A stretch of 7,972 bases of DNA from Bacilli bacterium (GTDB lineage Bacteria > Bacillota_I > Bacilli_A > RF39 > UBA660), in contig CAAETG010000060.1 of the NCBI GenBank assembly GCA_900758895.1, positions 1-7,972 of the forward strand, in the 5' to 3' direction. A program made the translations under genes and the position numbers. Positions within the stretch are counted from its first letter, which is position 1; each line of letters begins with the position of its first letter. Of the stretch, positions 5,794-7,972 are shown in pieces. Below the pieces are notes generated by a model. It saw only the letters and a list, made by a program, of their open reading frames with translations. It did no database searches and was not told the DNA's origin.

Positions 5794-6642
5794 TTAGTCT
5801 TTAAGATATTTATTTGCCTTCACAATCATATAAATAGCTACAATAGAATTAATCAGACAAGCAAAGAAACCTACCCAACTTGTCATTAACGATTTAAATA
5901 CAGGATCATTATCACCAAATCGCGTAATCATCGCTACTTCTAAAGAAATAATCGAAATCATCGCGACTGCTACTTTAATCGCCCGACTCGCAAGAATAAT
6001 AGGACTTTTATGATCACGATACTTAAACACATTAATAAAAGCAGAAATAATATAATAAAAATCATATAAAGCAACCACATAAATAACAAGCCCTGAATAT
6101 TGAATCGTTCCTTCATCATGTAAAATAAGAATGATCAGTCCTATTAAAACTAAATTAAAAAGCAACAAAGCAATTCCACATCGCTTTAATTTTAGATATT
6201 CCCTTCGTAAGTTTTTTCCTAAATCCTTGACATTATATAATAAAGATAACCTCATAAAACTAAGTAAAAAATAATAAACAGCAAAAGTAATAAACCAAAA
6301 AGAATGATAAATGACACCTACTGCCAAATTAAAAACACAATAACCAATACTAAAAACAGTTGAAAGAAACAAAGAAGATTTTAAAACCGTATTAAAATGT
6401 TTTTGATAAAGCTGATAAATATTACTATTCTTAATAAAATTGGTACTAAATTTACAAGCATGACAAAACCAAATGATAAATAAAATAAGGGAATACGTCG
6501 ATAATAAATAAGAAAAATAAGCAAGAAAAGTATCTTCTAAATGATTGACAAAAACATAAATTAACAAAAGAAAACTAAAATTAAAAATAATAAATCCCAG
6601 TATTTTATTAGGTGAAAATATTTTTTTAATTATCTGCTTCAT
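5794..6642 (-). CDS. Multi-pass membrane protein of unknown function, downstream of cardiolipin synthase
   Basis: A 282-residue very hydrophobic protein that I cannot assign to a family. Probable membrane helices lie at about residues 13-33, 38-60, 89-112, 116-136, 155-175, 181-206, 221-240 and 255-276, so about eight. The longest polar stretches are 63-88 and 137-154 (rich in Lys and Arg, including NLRREYLKLKR), both likely cytoplasmic. No transporter, flippase or synthase motif is recognisable. The start follows the cardiolipin synthase stop by 12 bases, with AGGATGG as a plausible ribosome site in that gap, so the two genes very likely share a transcript. A role in lipid or envelope metabolism is an inference from position only. 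After its stop I see no convincing terminator, only a 3-bp stem before a T run at 5758-5764 (minus strand), so read-through into the XRE gene is possible. Confidence 0.75.
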   Translation of the reverse strand: MKQIIKKIFSPNKILGFIIFNFSFLLLIYVFVNHLEDTFLAYFSYLLSTYSLILFIIWFCHACKFSTNFIKNSNIYQLYQKHFNTVLKSSLFLSTVFSIGYCVFNLAVGVIYHSFWFITFAVYYFLLSFMRLSLLYNVKDLGKNLRREYLKLKRCGIALLLFNLVLIGLIILILHDEGTIQYSGLVIYVVALYDFYYIISAFINVFKYRDHKSPIILASRAIKVAVAMISIISLEVAMITRFGDNDPVFKSLMTSWVGFFACLINSIVAIYMIVKANKYLKD

Positions 6643-6654
6643 TTAACCATCCTA

Positions 6655-7972
6655 TCATAATAAAGGCGATATTGTATAAACAACAGCCCGAATAAAACGA
6701 TGAACAAGCGTATTTTTAATTGGCTTTTCATTAATTAATAAAGATTTTCTCATCGTCTGTAATACATCATCTTTAATTAATTTTAACACGGAATGGCGAT
6801 AAAAATAAACCCCATTTTCAAAATGATGAACCAAACTGCGATAATCCAAATTCATCGAACCAACAATGCCAACTTGATCATCACTAAGATAAGTTTTAGC
6901 ATGAATAAATCCTGGTTCATATTCATAGATTTTAACTCCTGCTTCCATTAATTCTTTGTAATAACTTCTTGTCATCAAAAAAACAAGTTTCTTATCCGGA
7001 ATATGCGGAACAATAATTCGTACATCAATTCCCCTTAAAGCGGCATTTTTAAATGCTTCTAAAAGTTCATGATCAACAATTAAATAAGGACTAGTCATAT
7101 AAACATAACGTTTGGCTTGATTAAGCATGGTCATAATCATTGTCTTGGAAATGCGATGTTTATATAATGGCTCTGGTCCATCACCAAAAGGAATCACAAA
7201 CCCGTCATCACAAGAATATTCTGATTTTACAAAGTAAGGCGAAAAATCTTCCACTCTTGTTTTTACATTCATTTCATAATCAGCCAAAAATAAACGAGTA
7301 AGTTCATGAACTGCCTCTCCTTCCAATCTTACTCCCACGTCTTTCCAATGACCATATTTAGGAAAAACATTAATATATTCATCAGCCAAATTAATACCAC
7401 CACAATAGCCAATAACACCATCAATAACCATAATCTTTCTATGACTGCGATTATTAAATTCATTATTCGCTTGTCCTTTTAATTTAGAAAATGGAACACT
7501 CTTAATTCCCATTTGTTGAAGCATTTGATAATAATCACCCGGAAGCGTCATCATACATCCAATATCATCATAAATAACTCTCACTTCAACTCCTTCCGTG
7601 ACTTTTTCTTTTAATATTTCTAAAATTTGATTCCAAAACTGACCTTCTTCAATAATAAAATATTCCAAAAAAATAAACTTCCGAGCTTTCTTTAAATCTT
7701 CTAACATTGCTGCACACATCTCTTCACCTAAAGAATAGTAATTTGCTTTTGTATTTTGATAAACATGTGTGTGAGCAAGATTACATAATAATTTGGCATT
7801 TAAACTAGCCCCTTCACTCTTACTTGCTATTTTCCTTAATGTTTCTTCATCATCTTTCTTTATTTGCTGTTGATTCACTTCATCCATTCTTTTTACATAT
7901 TTTTTGGATAATTTACGATTATAGAACATAAAATAAATCATAAAGCCACCAATAGGTACAATGAGAACTAAA
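6655..7972 (-). CDS. cls: Cardiolipin synthase (phospholipase D family), 5' end beyond the window
   Basis: A membrane enzyme that makes cardiolipin from two phosphatidylglycerols (or a related phosphatidyl transfer). Two HKD motifs are intact. Numbering from the internal Met at 7941, the first is His167-Lys169-Asp174 (SHRKIMVIDG), followed by GGINLADEY; the second is His347-Lys349-Asp354 (GFIHAKTYLSDD), followed by GSMNLDYRSL. The protein ends in ISPLL, like the LLSPLL tail of known Cls proteins. The frame stays open from the Met at 7941 to the window edge and reads LVLIVPIGGFMIY, which is the membrane-helix end of the PLDc_N domain. The Met at 7941 is therefore not the start; roughly 40-70 residues are missing, compared with a usual length of 480-510. 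It is the upstream partner of the 282-aa membrane protein. Confidence 0.93.
   Translation of the reverse strand, partial: LVLIVPIGGFMIYFMFYNRKLSKKYVKRMDEVNQQQIKKDDEETLRKIASKSEGASLNAKLLCNLAHTHVYQNTKANYYSLGEEMCAAMLEDLKKARKFIFLEYFIIEEGQFWNQILEILKEKVTEGVEVRVIYDDIGCMMTLPGDYYQMLQQMGIKSVPFSKLKGQANNEFNNRSHRKIMVIDGVIGYCGGINLADEYINVFPKYGHWKDVGVRLEGEAVHELTRLFLADYEMNVKTRVEDFSPYFVKSEYSCDDGFVIPFGDGPEPLYKHRISKTMIMTMLNQAKRYVYMTSPYLIVDHELLEAFKNAALRGIDVRIIVPHIPDKKLVFLMTRSYYKELMEAGVKIYEYEPGFIHAKTYLSDDQVGIVGSMNLDYRSLVHHFENGVYFYRHSVLKLIKDDVLQTMRKSLLINEKPIKNTLVHRFIRAVVYTISPLL

Noticed and set aside
7939..7941. ATG at 7941 as the start of cardiolipin synthase
   Set aside because: The frame stays open to the window edge and the upstream residues match the end of the PLDc_N membrane domain, so this Met is internal.

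Overview
The window is AT-rich throughout and tightly packed. Small overlaps, strong AAAGGAG-type ribosome sites and the protein families (phosphorelay proteins, XRE regulators with membrane anchors, PepSY proteins, PLD-type cardiolipin synthase) point to a low-GC Gram-positive bacterium (Bacillota, probably a gut-type Bacilli or clostridial lineage). I cannot name the species. TGA acts as a normal stop: conserved tryptophans, such as those of the Asp boxes, use TGG, so this is not a Mycoplasma-type code.

Plus strand, 1-2252: a three-gene run. It starts inside a hybrid sensor histidine kinase (end of the ATPase domain plus a receiver domain). An Hpt-receiver protein follows 6 bases later, and then an adenosine deaminase whose ATG overlaps the previous stop (ATGA). 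The first two can form a His-Asp-His-Asp phosphorelay. Neither has a visible DNA-binding output. The deaminase is probably co-transcribed and translationally coupled.

Minus strand, 2241-7972: six genes converge on that run. Reading in the direction of transcription, these are: a cardiolipin synthase that enters from beyond the right edge; a 282-aa multi-pass membrane protein of unknown function 12 bases behind it; a 598-aa membrane-anchored XRE regulator with an extracytoplasmic Asp-box region and its own promoter; a triple-PepSY membrane protein with a very good promoter; a 76-aa two-helix membrane protein sharing one base with it (TAATG); and a short class I glutamine amidotransferase of the C26/PuuD type. 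The deaminase and amidotransferase genes overlap tail to tail by 12 bp, with a shared hairpin terminator inside the amidotransferase coding sequence.

The most unusual item is the XRE-transmembrane-Asp-box protein, which looks like a one-component envelope sensor. It lies directly upstream of the PepSY/small-membrane-protein pair, and the promoters of the two units share an 11-base motif at the -10 region. No tRNA, rRNA, CRISPR array, insertion sequence or riboswitch is visible. No gene-free stretch exceeds about 80 bases.
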